Assembly (NCBI GenBank): GCA_039188975.1
Contig: JBCCYT010000020.1
Span: 1-41,392, forward strand
Direction of reading: 5' to 3'
From: UBA11606 sp039188975
GTDB taxonomy: Bacteria; Actinomycetota; Acidimicrobiia; Acidimicrobiales; Aldehydirespiratoraceae
Length of the DNA: 41,392 bases
Shown here: one piece after another, positions 25,431 to 32,952 of the stretch
How the letters are laid out: each line of letters opens with the position of its first letter
Position numbering within the stretch: the first letter of the stretch is position 1
Position numbers and translations under genes: made by a program
Notes under the pieces: generated by a model
Told to the model about the DNA's origin: nothing
The model's input: only the letters and a program-made list of their open reading frames with translations
The model's database searches: none

Positions 25431-25886
25431 ATGACGACCGTGTTCGCTGCTCCCGATGATCTTCTGACTGCGATCGGCACGGAGCTCGGATCGAGCGACT
25501 GGGTGACGATCGAGCAGGACCGTATCGACGGGTTCGCCGACGCGACCGGCGACCACCAGTGGATTCATGTCGATCCAGAGCAAGCCGCAGCGGGGCCGTT
25601 CGGCGCAACGATCGCCCACGGTTACCTCACCCTCTCCCTCACGAATCAGTTCTTGCCCCAGATCGTGCGGGTCGAGAACATCTCGATGGGGATCAACTAC
25701 GGCGTGAACAAGGTGCGGTTCCCGCAGCCCGTCATGGTCGGGTCGCGTGTGCGTGGACATGCGACCCTCACCGCCGCCGACGAGATCAACGGCGGAGTGC
25801 AGGCCGTCATCACGATCACCGTCGAGATCGAAGGCACGGACAAACCGGCGTGCATCGTCGAGTCGGTCAGTCGGTTTCTTCGATGA
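25431..25886 (+). CDS. MaoC-family (R)-specific enoyl-CoA hydratase / NodN-like
   Basis: A 151-residue single hot-dog domain. It carries the hydratase-2 active-site motif as FADATGDHQWIHVDPEQA, with the catalytic pair D41 and H46, and the substrate-tunnel segment GPFGATIAHGYLTLSL. The strand ISMGINYGVNKVRFPQPVMVGSRVRG is typical of NodN/MaoC-like proteins. The expected role is (R)-hydration of 2-enoyl-CoA or a related CoA substrate. It is followed 50 nt later by map, but each gene has its own start-proximal -10, so cotranscription is not certain. Confidence 0.88.
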   Translation: MTTVFAAPDDLLTAIGTELGSSDWVTIEQDRIDGFADATGDHQWIHVDPEQAAAGPFGATIAHGYLTLSLTNQFLPQIVRVENISMGINYGVNKVRFPQPVMVGSRVRGHATLTAADEINGGVQAVITITVEIEGTDKPACIVESVSRFLR

Positions 25887-25924
25887 CGATCGCGGGCGCG
25901 AACGAATCCGTGGTCCCCACGACG

Positions 25925-25930
25925 TAGGCT
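25925..25930 (+). promoter_or_regulatory. -10 element of map
   Basis: TAGGCT ends 6 nt before ATG 25937. GGAG lies between it and the start but too close to act as a normal ribosome site. Confidence 0.35.
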
Positions 25931-25936
25931 GGAGAC

Positions 25937-26884
25937 ATGGCGAAGCGAAAGCGGAAGAACCGAGTGCCCTCCGACGTGCAACCGTCGTTGCCTCCCGTTC
26001 AGCCTGGCTTGCTTTCGCCGACCCGACGAGTCCCGGCAGAAATCCCGCGGCCGCCATACGCCCTCGACGGCAATCCGGGGCCGTCGGTATCGTCGCTCAC
26101 TCGGACGCCCGACGAGCTCGCCGCGATGCGCCGCACCGGGGCTGACGCAGCCGAGATCTTGCTGCGGGCCGGTGAGCTGGTGAAGCCCGGCATCACCACC
26201 GACAAGATCGACGAGTTCGTTCATCAGGCCTGCATCGACAAGGGCGGCTACCCGAGCCCGCTCAACTATCGGGGTTTCCCCAAGTCGGTGTGTACCTCGA
26301 TCAACGAGGTGATTTGCCACGGCATCCCCGATTCGCGGCCGCTGGCCGAGGGCGACATCATCAACATCGACGTCACCCTCTACAAAGAAGGCGTGCACGG
26401 CGATACGTCCACCACGTTCCTCGTGGGTGAGGTCGATGAGCCGTCGTGGCGCCTCGTGCGTGAAACCGCTCGTTCACTCGAAGCCGGTATTGCCGCGGTC
26501 CGGCCCGGCGGTTTCGTCAACGAAATCGGGAAGGCGATCGAACAACACGCTCGTCAGCACTCCCTTGGTGTCGTTCGCGAGTTCATTGGCCATGGGGTTG
26601 GCACGGAGTTCCATTCGAACCTGCAGATCCCGCACTACTTCGAGCGACGACTCCCGACGGTCATCGAGCTCGGCACGTCGTTCACGATCGAACCGATGTT
26701 GACGCTGGGCGACCCCCGTGCGCTCATGTGGGACGACGACTGGACAGCCGTCACCATCGACGGCACCCGCAGCGCCCAGTTCGAGCACACCCTCCACCTC
26801 GCCGAAGACGGTGCGGAGCGCCTCACCGTGACGCCGGCCGGTGACTGCGCTCACGACTATGTTGCGTCGCTGGTGGGCGGCTGA
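25937..26884 (+). CDS. map: Type I methionine aminopeptidase
   Basis: A 315-residue enzyme that removes the initiator methionine from new proteins. All five metal ligands are present: D145 (INIDVT), D156 (HGDTS), H219 (IGHGVG), E252 (TIEPM) and E283 (QFEHT), along with H128 in NEVICHG. The catalytic domain starts at about residue 55 (RTPDELAAMRRTG). The first 50 residues are a basic, proline-rich extension ending in RPPYALDGNPGP, as in actinobacterial MetAP1c-type enzymes that contact the ribosome through an SH3-binding-like segment. This may be a second map gene; the housekeeping copy often lies in the ribosomal-protein cluster, which is not here. Confidence 0.94.
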   Translation: MAKRKRKNRVPSDVQPSLPPVQPGLLSPTRRVPAEIPRPPYALDGNPGPSVSSLTRTPDELAAMRRTGADAAEILLRAGELVKPGITTDKIDEFVHQACIDKGGYPSPLNYRGFPKSVCTSINEVICHGIPDSRPLAEGDIINIDVTLYKEGVHGDTSTTFLVGEVDEPSWRLVRETARSLEAGIAAVRPGGFVNEIGKAIEQHARQHSLGVVREFIGHGVGTEFHSNLQIPHYFERRLPTVIELGTSFTIEPMLTLGDPRALMWDDDWTAVTIDGTRSAQFEHTLHLAEDGAERLTVTPAGDCAHDYVASLVGG

Positions 26885-26987
26885 TCTCACGGTTGACCGG
26901 CGGCTCGCCGTCCCATCGCCTAGTTTCTCCCACGCCGCCTGAGCCGCTGCTCGGGTTCACGCACACGCGAGCACAGGGAGAAACCCC

Positions 26988-27398
26988 ATGGCATCCATCG
27001 AAACCATCGAAGGCATCGGCGCCAAGCACGGCAAGGCTCTCCGTGCCGCCGGTATCCGCTCCACGGGAGCGCTCCTCAAGGAAGCGGGTGCGAAGAAGGG
27101 ACGCAAGGCGCTTGCCAGCGCGTCGGGGTGCACCGAAGCACAGATCCTGGAGTGGGTGAACCGCGCCGACTTGATGCGGGTCCGTGGTGTCGGCGAGGAG
27201 TACAGCGACCTCCTCGAGCAGGCCGGCGTCGACACGGTCAAAGAACTCCGCAACCGAAACGCAGCCAACCTCCACGCCAAGCTGCTCGAAACCAACAACG
27301 CCAAGAAGCGCCCGCTCGTTCGTCGGCCGCCATCACTGGGCGAAGTCGAGCGGTGGGTCGCTCATGCCAAAGAACTCGACCCCATGGTGTCGCACTGA
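26988..27398 (+). CDS. DUF4332 (helix-hairpin-helix-like) protein
   Basis: A 136-residue basic protein with two helix-hairpin-helix-type segments: SIETIEGIGAKHGKALRAAGI at residues 3-23 and MRVRGVGEEYSDLLEQAGVD in the middle, each followed by TGALLKEAG or TVKELRNRN. This is the DUF4332 pattern, related to the Rad51/PolX-type GIG hairpins that touch the DNA or RNA backbone. The C-terminal part has RPPSLGEVERWVAHAKEL. GGAGAAA precedes ATG 26988 at good spacing. It appears monocistronic and convergent with the RNB gene. The function is unknown; non-specific nucleic-acid binding is the likely guess. Confidence 0.85.
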   Translation: MASIETIEGIGAKHGKALRAAGIRSTGALLKEAGAKKGRKALASASGCTEAQILEWVNRADLMRVRGVGEEYSDLLEQAGVDTVKELRNRNAANLHAKLLETNNAKKRPLVRRPPSLGEVERWVAHAKELDPMVSH

Positions 27399-27429
27399 GC
27401 CGACCTGCGCTCAACGCGACAGGCCCGGT

Positions 27430-28881
27430 TCAGTCGGCCAGCGCGAACCGGACCTGACCGGCGTCGGGATCGGCATCGAGCAAGGTCACCCGCACCGGCT
27501 GACCGAGTTCGAGGCCCGTGGCCGGCAGACGGGCGACGACGGCGGGATCGCGCAGCTGGATCCGGCCGCGATCACGCTCGGCATCGACATCGGTCACCAC
27601 CGCGTCGAACGTCTCCCCACGATGAGGCTGGAGCACAACCGCTTCGACGAAGTCGACGATCGACCGCTCGAGGTTTCGATCCCGTGAGCGCGCCGATCCC
27701 ATCAGCGACGGCAGCTCGTCAAGGGCCTCGACGGCCCATGCCGGCGGTTCGATTCCGGCGCACTGGGCGAGCACGATCTCGTTGGCGAATCGGTCGCACA
27801 GCCGTCGAAGCGGCGCGGTGACATGGGCGTAGGTCGACGCGATTGCTGAGTGCTCGGGATCCTCGGGGAGGTCGTGGTCGTGAAACGCGACATAGCCGGC
27901 TCCCCGAAGTCCCCGGGCGGCCTGGCTGAGCATCGCCGCCCGTTGGGGCGTGTCGGGCCGGAGGTCTCGAACCCGGTCGGCGTAACTGACATCGCCGGGC
28001 CAGTCGATGTCGAGCGCTCGTGCAGTTCGACGGAGCCGCCCGACCGTCCGGCCGTCGGGCTCAGGAAGTGTGCGCAGCAGTCCGACGCCGCCGTCGATCA
28101 TGATTCTGCTCGCGGCGATGCCGGTGAGCAGCGAGATCTGGGCGTTCCACGATTCGATCGGGTACGACTCGTCGTACTCCAGCTCGTAACCGCCCTGCGC
28201 GTTCTCCGTGACCTCCTGGCTCGGCAAGGCGAGGCTCACTGCACCTCGCGCCACTTCCAACGCCAAGCGCTTGGGGCCGATCTCGGCCAGCAACGCAACG
28301 GGATGATCAGCGTCGACCTGGTCCACCATCGCTTGCGCGTCGCCATAGGAGAGCTGGGCCCGGTTGCGGACGTCGGCTCGCTCGAGGCGGGCCTGTTGCA
28401 GCTCGCCCTCGTGATCCAAGTCGATGGTCCACAGCAGCGCCCGGCGGAGTTGCCCTTCGAGCAGGCTCCCGGCCTGCTCCGAGATCGACTCGGGATGCAG
28501 CGACGTACGCAGATCAGGTGAGTAGAGCGTGAGTCCACGGCGCCGTGCTTCGGCGTCGACCGGATCGCCAGGCATCACGAACGCAGCGACATCCGCGATG
28601 GCGTAGAAGACGGTGTACCCCGTTGCGGTGCGGCGGGCGCAGAACGCCTGGTCGAGATCGGTGGATCCGACGGGGTCGATCGCAACGAACGGCAGATCGG
28701 TGGCATCGATGATCTGGTCGCTCGCACCTGGTGGGACGCGCGGCCCGAGCGCAGCCGCGTTGGCGGCGGCTGCCAGCACGTCATCGGCGAAGTGGGCGGG
28801 CACGTCGAGTCGACGCCGAACGCGGGCGAACCCATCGAGCATGCGCTGGTCAGGCGGACAACGTACGTGTTGGCGGGGCAC
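27430..28881 (-). CDS. RNB-domain exoribonuclease (RNase II/R family)
   Basis: A 483-residue 3'-to-5' exoribonuclease of compact form. The catalytic acid cluster is VAIDPVGSTDLDQAF with D69, D75 and D77; the fourth aspartate of E. coli RNase II (D210) is Gln here, a variation I believe is common in actinobacterial members. Other RNB segments are YAIADVAAFV, SLHPESISEQAGSLL, and THVTAPLRRLCDRFANE-like YAHVTAPLRRLCDRFANE. The C-terminal 70 residues look like a short S1/OB domain (FDAVVTDVDAERDRGRIQL). There are no N-terminal cold-shock domains. The GTG start lies 6 nt after TACGCT. It follows the DUF3048 gene after 49 nt. Confidence 0.88.
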   Translation of the reverse strand: MPRQHVRCPPDQRMLDGFARVRRRLDVPAHFADDVLAAAANAAALGPRVPPGASDQIIDATDLPFVAIDPVGSTDLDQAFCARRTATGYTVFYAIADVAAFVMPGDPVDAEARRRGLTLYSPDLRTSLHPESISEQAGSLLEGQLRRALLWTIDLDHEGELQQARLERADVRNRAQLSYGDAQAMVDQVDADHPVALLAEIGPKRLALEVARGAVSLALPSQEVTENAQGGYELEYDESYPIESWNAQISLLTGIAASRIMIDGGVGLLRTLPEPDGRTVGRLRRTARALDIDWPGDVSYADRVRDLRPDTPQRAAMLSQAARGLRGAGYVAFHDHDLPEDPEHSAIASTYAHVTAPLRRLCDRFANEIVLAQCAGIEPPAWAVEALDELPSLMGSARSRDRNLERSIVDFVEAVVLQPHRGETFDAVVTDVDAERDRGRIQLRDPAVVARLPATGLELGQPVRVTLLDADPDAGQVRFALAD

Positions 28882-28887
28882 GGTCCG

Positions 28888-28893
28888 AGCGTA
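28888..28893 (-). promoter_or_regulatory. -10 element of the RNB gene
   Basis: TACGCT on the minus strand ends 6 nt before GTG 28881, within the 49-nt gap after the DUF3048 gene. No clear -35 is visible. Confidence 0.35.
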
Positions 28894-28930
28894 TTCGGGT
28901 CAGCTCAGCTGTGGGGGACCGATGACCTGG

Positions 28931-30436
28931 TCAGCGCTGGACAGCGTCGCCCGGCCGCGGCATCTCAACCCAGGTCTTGCCCGGCAGGATCGGAATGAAG
29001 TTGCCGTTGCCATCCACGTACTCGATTGGCTGGTCGGCTCCTTGACGGCGCCAGAACCCGAGGCTCACCTGCCCGTCGGAGTAGATCCACGCTTCACCGC
29101 TGCCGACCGTGACGGCTTCCGGCGACTGGCGGTCGGCCGGGGACACGCCGTAGGTCGTGAGCTGCACGACGACGGTTGTCGGCGCGACCCGAACTCCTGC
29201 GGTATCGACGGTCGCTGTCCCGTTCTGGGTTCGGTCCCACCCCGATCCGTTCCAATCGTAGGAGACGGTTGTCCGGCCGTAATCGATGTCGACCCCGGTG
29301 GTCGTCGCAACCGACGTCCCTCCGAGCGGCTCGTCCGCTTCGCGGAACCGAAAGATGGGGAGTGGCCGACCGGTCGGGTAGTCGTCGCCTCGTCCTTCTG
29401 ACCAGAGGTTTGCTGGATTGGTGAAGAGGTTGTGGGGCGCTCGCCGGCCGGTTCGGTAGTAGAGGCTGCCGTGGCTGCCCGCACCGATGTCGACCAGCGT
29501 CGATCGACCCAGGAGCTGCCGGGTGATTCGGTTGCCTCCCGAGTTCGAGAACAACGGCGAGTTGAATTGGCCGAGCAGGTCGAAGTCGCCGGTGCGCATC
29601 GACCGAACCGGCCCAACCTCTTCGGGCGTCGTCGAATGGAAGACTGCGGCGAGCCGGGTGAAGCCGCCTTCGACCTCCTCGACATAGACGATGTCGGCCT
29701 GATTGATCCCGGCCTGGGGCAGGGCGGCCGACACATTGTCGATCTTCACCGCGAGCGCCGGGCGGCTCACAGAGTCGAACGTGACCTCACCCGTGAGCAC
29801 GAACGTGTCCCGCAGGGACCGGAGCAGTTCGATCCGACTCACCGTCTCTTCGAGTTCGATTGCCAGTTCCGCTCGGCGTTGGCCGAGTTCGGTGCGGGCC
29901 GTTTCAGCGGCTGACTGGGCGTCGACCACGACGTTCACTGCTGCCCGTGCGTCGATCATCTGCTCGGCCAGGATCCGTAGCCGTTCGTCCGCGGCATCGA
30001 GCCGTTGCTGAGCGTCCTCGATCGCCGCCGAGTACAGCTCTCTGGCCCTGACGTTTTCATCGGAGCCTTGCAACGCAAGCACCTCGGTGACGAGGGCGTT
30101 CTGACGGGGATCGCCGTTGGTGAATCCAACGATTGCCATTTCAACCCGAGTCGCGGCTGGTTCTCGGCGATCGTCGACCGCACGCTCGAACTCGTCGGCG
30201 AGAAGCTCAACGCCGACCTCGGCCGCGGCCAGCGCATCGCCGAGGTCCACCAGATCGACTTCCGCGTTCGCCAAGTCGGTGTCCAGACGAGCGAGCTCGT
30301 CGGCGATCTCGTCGCGCCGGGCCTCGAGCTCGGGGATCTCTGCCTCGGTCTGACCGGTCGCAGGGACCGCAGCCGCGATGAACGCCACCGCGGCACAGAG
30401 AACGAAGAGAAGGGAAGTGGATCGAGATCGGAACAT
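28931..30436 (-). CDS. Secreted coiled-coil protein with C-terminal DUF3048 domain
   Basis: A 501-residue exported protein. Residues 1-30 are a Sec signal peptide (RSRSTSLLFVLCAAVAFIAAAVPATG). Residues about 32-208 are a long alanine/glutamate/leucine-rich coiled coil with a break around VEMAIVGFTNGDP, much like the coiled coils of EnvC, PcsB and RipC that bind FtsX. Residues about 218-500 are DUF3048 (YerB-like): RPALAVKIDNVSAALPQAGI, DIVYVEEVEGGFTRLAAVF, GPVRSMRTGDFDLLGQF and FSNSGGN. Known DUF3048 proteins are mostly cell-envelope proteins of unclear activity. ATG 30436 was chosen because the signal peptide begins there; upstream in-frame sequence is arginine-rich. It lies between the DUF985 and RNB genes. 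Confidence 0.85.
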   Translation of the reverse strand: MFRSRSTSLLFVLCAAVAFIAAAVPATGQTEAEIPELEARRDEIADELARLDTDLANAEVDLVDLGDALAAAEVGVELLADEFERAVDDRREPAATRVEMAIVGFTNGDPRQNALVTEVLALQGSDENVRARELYSAAIEDAQQRLDAADERLRILAEQMIDARAAVNVVVDAQSAAETARTELGQRRAELAIELEETVSRIELLRSLRDTFVLTGEVTFDSVSRPALAVKIDNVSAALPQAGINQADIVYVEEVEGGFTRLAAVFHSTTPEEVGPVRSMRTGDFDLLGQFNSPLFSNSGGNRITRQLLGRSTLVDIGAGSHGSLYYRTGRRAPHNLFTNPANLWSEGRGDDYPTGRPLPIFRFREADEPLGGTSVATTTGVDIDYGRTTVSYDWNGSGWDRTQNGTATVDTAGVRVAPTTVVVQLTTYGVSPADRQSPEAVTVGSGEAWIYSDGQVSLGFWRRQGADQPIEYVDGNGNFIPILPGKTWVEMPRPGDAVQR

Positions 30437-30486
30437 CGATGTCTGCAGCCTCAGGCCCGCGTGCACACGGTACCTCAGCGCACGGC

Positions 30487-30933
30487 TCAGTCCGGTGCGC
30501 CTGGCGTCCATCCCGGCGGGGCCAGCTCGAAGCCAGCGAACTCGAATCCCGGGCTGACGGTGCACCCGACGAGGGTCCACGGCCCCAGCGGCTCAGCCGC
30601 CTGCCATTCGCTGGGTTGGACAACCAGCTGGGGCCGCTCGCCAGCCGTCAGGTCGGTACCGAGCACCCGGTCGACCACCGGCCCCCGATCGCCCGCAGTG
30701 GACAGCCGCAGCGGCGCTCCGGCGTAGTGATGCCACACCTCCGCTGCGTCGACTCGATGCCAATGCGACCGCTCGCCGGCGGTCAGCAGGAAGTAGATCG
30801 CCGTTCCGGCCGCCCGCCCGGTCTCGGTCGGTGCCCGCCACATCTCTGCGTAACGGCCCCCTTCCGGATGTGGTTCCAGGCCGAGGAGTTCGATGATCGT
30901 GGTCGGGTCGAGCGGCGAGGGAGCGGCGTTCAT
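30487..30933 (-). CDS. DUF985 cupin protein
   Basis: A 148-residue cupin of the DUF985 type. Signatures are IIELLGLEPHPEGGRYAEMW at residues 13-32, TAIYFLLTAGERSHWHRVDA with the metal-binding-type histidines, AEVWHHYAGAPL, and LGPWTLVGCTVSPGFEFAGF near the C-terminus. Members are thought to be sugar-related or metabolite-binding epimerase-like cupins, but no function is established. The gene begins 29 nt from the divergent gene at 30963 and ends 50 nt before the DUF3048 start, so the three minus-strand genes may be cotranscribed. Confidence 0.9.
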   Translation of the reverse strand: MNAAPSPLDPTTIIELLGLEPHPEGGRYAEMWRAPTETGRAAGTAIYFLLTAGERSHWHRVDAAEVWHHYAGAPLRLSTAGDRGPVVDRVLGTDLTAGERPQLVVQPSEWQAAEPLGPWTLVGCTVSPGFEFAGFELAPPGWTPGAPD

Positions 30934-30950
30934 GAGGTGATCGTGGCAGG

Positions 30951-30956
30951 TAGCGT
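30951..30956 (+). promoter_or_regulatory. -10 element of the gene at 30963
   Basis: TAGCGT ends 6 nt before GTG 30963, in a 29-nt divergent gap. It is one of the start-proximal TAnnnT elements in this window. Confidence 0.35.
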
Positions 30957-30962
30957 CAGCAG

Positions 30963-31457
30963 GTGGCCATCACCATCGTCGAGATTCCGTTTCACCGAGA
31001 CGAGCACCAATCGGTACGAGCAGCGATGCTTCGGCTCGAATCACGCGGCGATGGCGAGGGGTGGATCAACTTCCATCCGATGTTGACCGACGAGGAGCGG
31101 GCCCGAGTGCCGGAGCGGACAACGCTCGGTGAGTGGTTCAGTGGCCGAGGCCCCGCGGTTGCCATGGGCACGTGGACGCCGTCCGCAGTTGGACGCAAGC
31201 CACGCCCGGCGCAGATCGGTCTGGCTCACGGCACCGGTCCCAAAGCCCTCGAACGACTTGACGAGATCGGCGTCGGCCTCCCCGATGGGTGGTTCAAGCG
31301 TCAGGACCACGCCAAACACGGTGTGGTCGCCGACCTGCCTGCGGGCGAGGAACCATCACGAATCATCACCTGGCTGATCGTTGCGGCGACCGTGCTCCGA
31401 ACCGTCGTCGAACCGGGTGAGCAGTGGGCGGCGCTGGTGCACGAGCCCGAAGGGTGA
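30963..31457 (+). CDS. Conserved-looking hypothetical protein
   Basis: A 164-residue soluble protein I do not recognise. It has well-balanced composition, with GWINFHPMLTDEERARVPER, TLGEWFSGRGPAVAMGTWTP, PAQIGLAHGTGPKALERLDE and GVGLPDGWFKRQDHAKHGVV, and ends with a hydrophobic helix-like stretch SRIITWLIVAATVLRTVVEPG and a final EQWAALVHEPEG. The pattern looks globular and conserved, and the gene is packed tightly between a divergent and a convergent neighbour. The leaderless GTG start is supported by TAGCGT 6 nt upstream. No signal peptide or catalytic motif is visible. Confidence 0.7.
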   Translation: MAITIVEIPFHRDEHQSVRAAMLRLESRGDGEGWINFHPMLTDEERARVPERTTLGEWFSGRGPAVAMGTWTPSAVGRKPRPAQIGLAHGTGPKALERLDEIGVGLPDGWFKRQDHAKHGVVADLPAGEEPSRIITWLIVAATVLRTVVEPGEQWAALVHEPEG

Positions 31458-31459
31458 CG

Positions 31460-31699
31460 TCAGCGACCCCGATGCGATGCCGGCACGGTGCCGAGTAGCT
31501 GACCAAGCGCGTTGACCTGGCGCCGGGTCAACGGGGTGCGGCCTGGGCCGGTCACCAACGACAGCCCGTTCGGTGAGGTAGGGGTGCGCTCATTCATCGT
31601 CGTTCCGGTCCTTGTCCAGCGAGGCGCCGTTGCCTCGAACCAGTCATCGGACGTTGCCGCCGTCGATTCGAGTGGAATGGGCCATCGTCCCGTCATCAC
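31460..31699 (-). CDS. Possible small hypothetical protein at the end of the nucleoside operon
   Basis: A 79-residue ORF that starts with ATG-ATG 12 nt after the stop of the preceding gene on the same strand. It ends 2 nt from the convergent gene's stop, which is packing typical of real genes. It has DDWFEATAPRWTRTGTTMNE, then a C-terminal TPLTRRQVNALGQLLG helix-like segment. Codon third positions are mostly G or C. No family is recognised. It is more likely real than not, but too short to be certain. Confidence 0.45.
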   Translation of the reverse strand: MMTGRWPIPLESTAATSDDWFEATAPRWTRTGTTMNERTPTSPNGLSLVTGPGRTPLTRRQVNALGQLLGTVPASHRGR

Positions 31700-31711
31700 C
31701 GATGACGATGG

Positions 31712-32188
31712 TCACTCGTCGGTGGTCCCGACGGCGTTCGCCGCGTTGATGCAGATGTCGACCTCGAGATCTGGTGTCGATCCCTTGTGTCCGTCGAACG
31801 CAAGGAGACGCACGCCGAAATCGCAGGCTGGGTTGTCGAGCTCGATCCGGCGAATGCCGGCAGCTCCGATCCAGGCCTGCACCGCGCCAGCCTCGCGCCA
31901 AACATTCCAGATCGTCAGCCGGCCGGCCGGGACGATGACCTCGACCTGCTCCGGCGCGGCGTCGCTCCACAACACCATGCGAGAGGCGTCGTGGTCGCCG
32001 ATCGTGAACGAGTGATCGGCGTCGATCGCAAGCCCCTGGACCCGATCCGCGTTCGCGTGCGTGCGGGTGATGGTTACCCGACTGTCGATGTCGAGCTCGA
32101 GGGTCAGGGCCGCATGGATGACCTCGCGGTCGACCTCGGCGGTATCGGTGAGTTCGTCGAGCCACAGTTCCGCGGCGCGAGGGCTCAT
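31712..32188 (-). CDS. Hypothetical beta-rich protein
   Basis: A 158-residue protein starting at ATG 32188, which overlaps the stop of the preceding membrane-protein gene by 4 nt. The predicted pattern is many short strands (ALTLELDIDSRVTITRTHA, EVIVPAGRLTIWNVWR, FGVRLLAFDGHKG), suggesting a beta-sandwich or jelly-roll-like fold. It is acidic and lacks a signal peptide or known motif. It is part of the long minus-strand operon that includes the nucleoside hydrolase and ribokinase. The function is unknown. Confidence 0.68.
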   Translation of the reverse strand: MSPRAAELWLDELTDTAEVDREVIHAALTLELDIDSRVTITRTHANADRVQGLAIDADHSFTIGDHDASRMVLWSDAAPEQVEVIVPAGRLTIWNVWREAGAVQAWIGAAGIRRIELDNPACDFGVRLLAFDGHKGSTPDLEVDICINAANAVGTTDE

Positions 32189-32952
32189 GATGTGCTCACC
32201 TCTTCGGTGTCGGCCGCATCGAGTACGGCCCGCGGTTCGGCAAACGGATCGATGAACTCGCCCTTCCAGCCGGGTGACGCAGTCGTGAGATCGACGAGTG
32301 CGGTCTCGGCTTTGCCGGTGATCGGGTTGAATCGTTTTGGCGGTTTGCCGTTGCGCATGCGGTCTCGGTTGACCGTGCCCCACCAGGGTTCGTCGGCGTG
32401 GTTCTTCCACACCCGTGAGCGAACGGTTGCCGCGCTCGGCGGTTTTCCGGTGCGGCTCAGCATGAGCGGATCGTCACCTCGCCGCCATCGACCGCGCGGC
32501 ATCGTGGGCTCGGGAATGAACGGGCGGTCGGGGTCGTAGGTGCCGAGCAGGGGTTCGGCACCGGCTTCATTGAACACGCCGAGAAGTACCGGTCGACGTT
32601 TCGGTTTCGGGGGCAACGGCCGGGGGTCGGGGCGGACGAGGCCCTCGTCCGCATCGATCGCGGCTGCTTCGCGCTTCTTACTCCAGGCCAGTCGCAAGCT
32701 CGACGCCCCGTAGGCATCGCGCAGCGTTGCCCGCACCGCGGCGTCGTCCTCGGCCCGCTGTCGCCGTCGGGCCTCGCGGCGCTCGGGACGGGTTCCTTCG
32801 TAGCGGTCGCCTTTGGGACGAAAGCGACCCCGGTTCGGGTTGCCGATCCAGTCGAGCACGATCCACACGGCCATCGAGACAACCCAGATCGATACGAACG
32901 AGTAGACGACCCGGTCACCCGAGAGCACTTCGTCGACAACGTCTTCGATCAC
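32185..32952 (-). CDS. Hypothetical single-pass membrane protein
   Basis: A 255-residue protein with one N-terminal membrane helix (residues about 15-36, VVYSFVSIWVVSMAVWIVLD). A strongly basic cytoplasmic region follows (GRFRPKGDRYEGTRPERREA and RRRQRAEDD), then proline-rich segments such as RPDPRPLPPKPKRRPV. The end carries RMRNGKPPKRFNPITGKAE, DLTTASPGWKGEFIDPFAEP. No family is recognised. It overlaps the nucleoside hydrolase stop by 4 nt and the next gene's start by 4 nt, so all three are coupled. The asymmetric charge suggests an anchored cytoplasmic binding protein. Confidence 0.7.
   Translation of the reverse strand: MIEDVVDEVLSGDRVVYSFVSIWVVSMAVWIVLDWIGNPNRGRFRPKGDRYEGTRPERREARRRQRAEDDAAVRATLRDAYGASSLRLAWSKKREAAAIDADEGLVRPDPRPLPPKPKRRPVLLGVFNEAGAEPLLGTYDPDRPFIPEPTMPRGRWRRGDDPLMLSRTGKPPSAATVRSRVWKNHADEPWWGTVNRDRMRNGKPPKRFNPITGKAETALVDLTTASPGWKGEFIDPFAEPRAVLDAADTEEVSTS

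Noticed and set aside
26893..26924. TTGACC followed by TAGTTT upstream of the DUF4332 gene
   Set aside because: The spacer is 22 nt, too long for a normal sigma-70 promoter.
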